A stretch of DNA of 64,000 nt, from the NCBI RefSeq assembly GCF_003288845.1, contig NZ_NHYN01000004.1, positions 1 through 64,000 of the forward strand. Direction: 5' to 3'. Made by a program: the position numbers and the translations under genes. Shown in pieces: positions 63,627 through 64,000 of the stretch. Below the pieces are notes generated by a model, which ran no database searches, had not been told where the DNA came from, and was given only the letters and a program-made list of their open reading frames with translations. The stretch's first letter is position 1. Each line of letters begins with the position of its first letter. This stretch comes from Helicobacter monodelphidis (GTDB lineage Bacteria; Campylobacterota; Campylobacteria; Campylobacterales; Helicobacteraceae).

Positions 63627-64000
63627 ATGAGTTCACTCGTTCTCTTGTTGAGTGGTGTCGTAATGTTTGCACTTGGTTGGTTTGTTTACTCTCGCTTCGT
63701 AGCCGGAAAGGTTTTGCAACTTGATGATGCAAACATTACCCCTTCGCATACATTACGTGATGATCTGGATTATATTCCTACTAATAAGTTTGTTTTGTGG
63801 GGACACCATTTTACCGCCGTTGCTGGGGCTGCACCTATCGTTGGACCTGCTATTGCCGTGCAATGGGGTTGGTTACCCGCATTTTTGTGGGTTGTTTTGG
63901 GTACTGTTTTTTTTGCAGGAATTCATGATATGTCTGCACTTTGGGCAAGCGTGAAACATCAAGGAAAATCTATTGGGACGGTTTGTCAAAGGGTTGTTGG
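63627..64000 (+). CDS. cstA: Carbon starvation protein CstA-like transporter, 3' end outside window
   Basis: First 124 residues of a CstA/YjiY-type membrane transporter (peptides or pyruvate). [20 protein letters not shown] span, [39 protein letters not shown] and [12 protein letters not shown] are CstA motifs. AAAAGGAG before ATG at 63627. Cut by the window end. Confidence 0.93.
   Translation, partial: MSSLVLLLSGVVMFALGWFVYSRFVAGKVLQLDDANITPSHTLRDDLDYIPTNKFVLWGHHFTAVAGAAPIVGPAIAVQWGWLPAFLWVVLGTVFFAGIHDMSALWASVKHQGKSIGTVCQRVV

Noticed and set aside
1-64000. CRISPR array or Cas genes
   Set aside because: No regularly spaced repeats and no cas-like protein seen; TnpB is part of an IS element.

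Overview
The window looks like a Helicobacter chromosome, most likely an enterohepatic-type species and not H. pylori. The DNA is AT-rich. Several gene orders match what I recall of H. pylori: hemH / thioredoxin lipoprotein / ccsBA, the moa-rib block, tatB-tatC-queA-rsmG, and coaE beside speE. Genes that H. pylori lacks, such as a periplasmic nitrate reductase operon and ilvD, are also present. The species call is inference from gene content only.

Region 1 (1-7.4 kb) is an accessory island: the 3' part of an IS200/IS605 tnpB with its right-end hairpin, an orphan gamma-type adenine methylase, and a three-gene restriction-modification cassette (m5C methylase, D12-type m6A methylase, HNH endonuclease) placed directly behind ilvD. 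Region 2 (7.5-11.4 kb) holds a small unknown gene behind an excellent sigma-54 promoter, a tRNA-Met, dapF, coaE, an internally deleted spermidine-synthase remnant, a GT8 glycosyltransferase and a 36-residue lipoprotein.

Region 3 (11.5-23.8 kb) has the nap operon (A, G, H, B, F; no napL or napD follows) behind an FNR-like box. A BioV-like protein that appears to have lost its whole catalytic triad runs convergently to it. Then come tgt, a cation/proton antiporter, a CZB chemoreceptor, a TauE/DsbD_2-like membrane protein, a double-Mop molybdate-binding protein and a decayed metE. Region 4 (23.8-38 kb) holds an amino-acid ABC importer without a binding protein, trpC, a TPR lipoprotein, trmN6-like, ccsBA, a thioredoxin lipoprotein and hemH. 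It also holds the most interesting gene of the window: a 739-residue protein that joins a polynucleotide kinase, a PPP/ApaH-like phosphatase and a T4 Rnl1-like RNA ligase, a one-polypeptide RNA repair enzyme. A phosphoethanolamine transferase follows.

Region 5 (38-51 kb) carries surface-glycan-type genes (DUF354 protein, AsnB, methyltransferase, DegT aminotransferase, CysC-like kinase), a Crp/Fnr regulator, and a complete type I secretion machine (ABC, HlyD, TolC, TPR) with no substrate beside it. Region 6 (50.8-64 kb) has a truncated FAD oxidoreductase, an Hcp-like Sel1 protein, unknown genes, rsmG-queA-tatC-tatB, and a molybdopterin operon (mogA-moaC fusion, mobB, moaE, moaD, moeA) with ribA. 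It ends with a LOG-family gene, a Gfo/Idh/MocA oxidoreductase, a 221-bp tandem duplication that doubles a promoter, and the start of cstA.

The parts connect. NapA needs molybdopterin (57-60.7 kb) and Tat export (TatBC), and the haems of NapB need CcsBA. Tgt and QueA are both in the queuosine pathway. All domain calls rest on motifs read by eye; no search was run.
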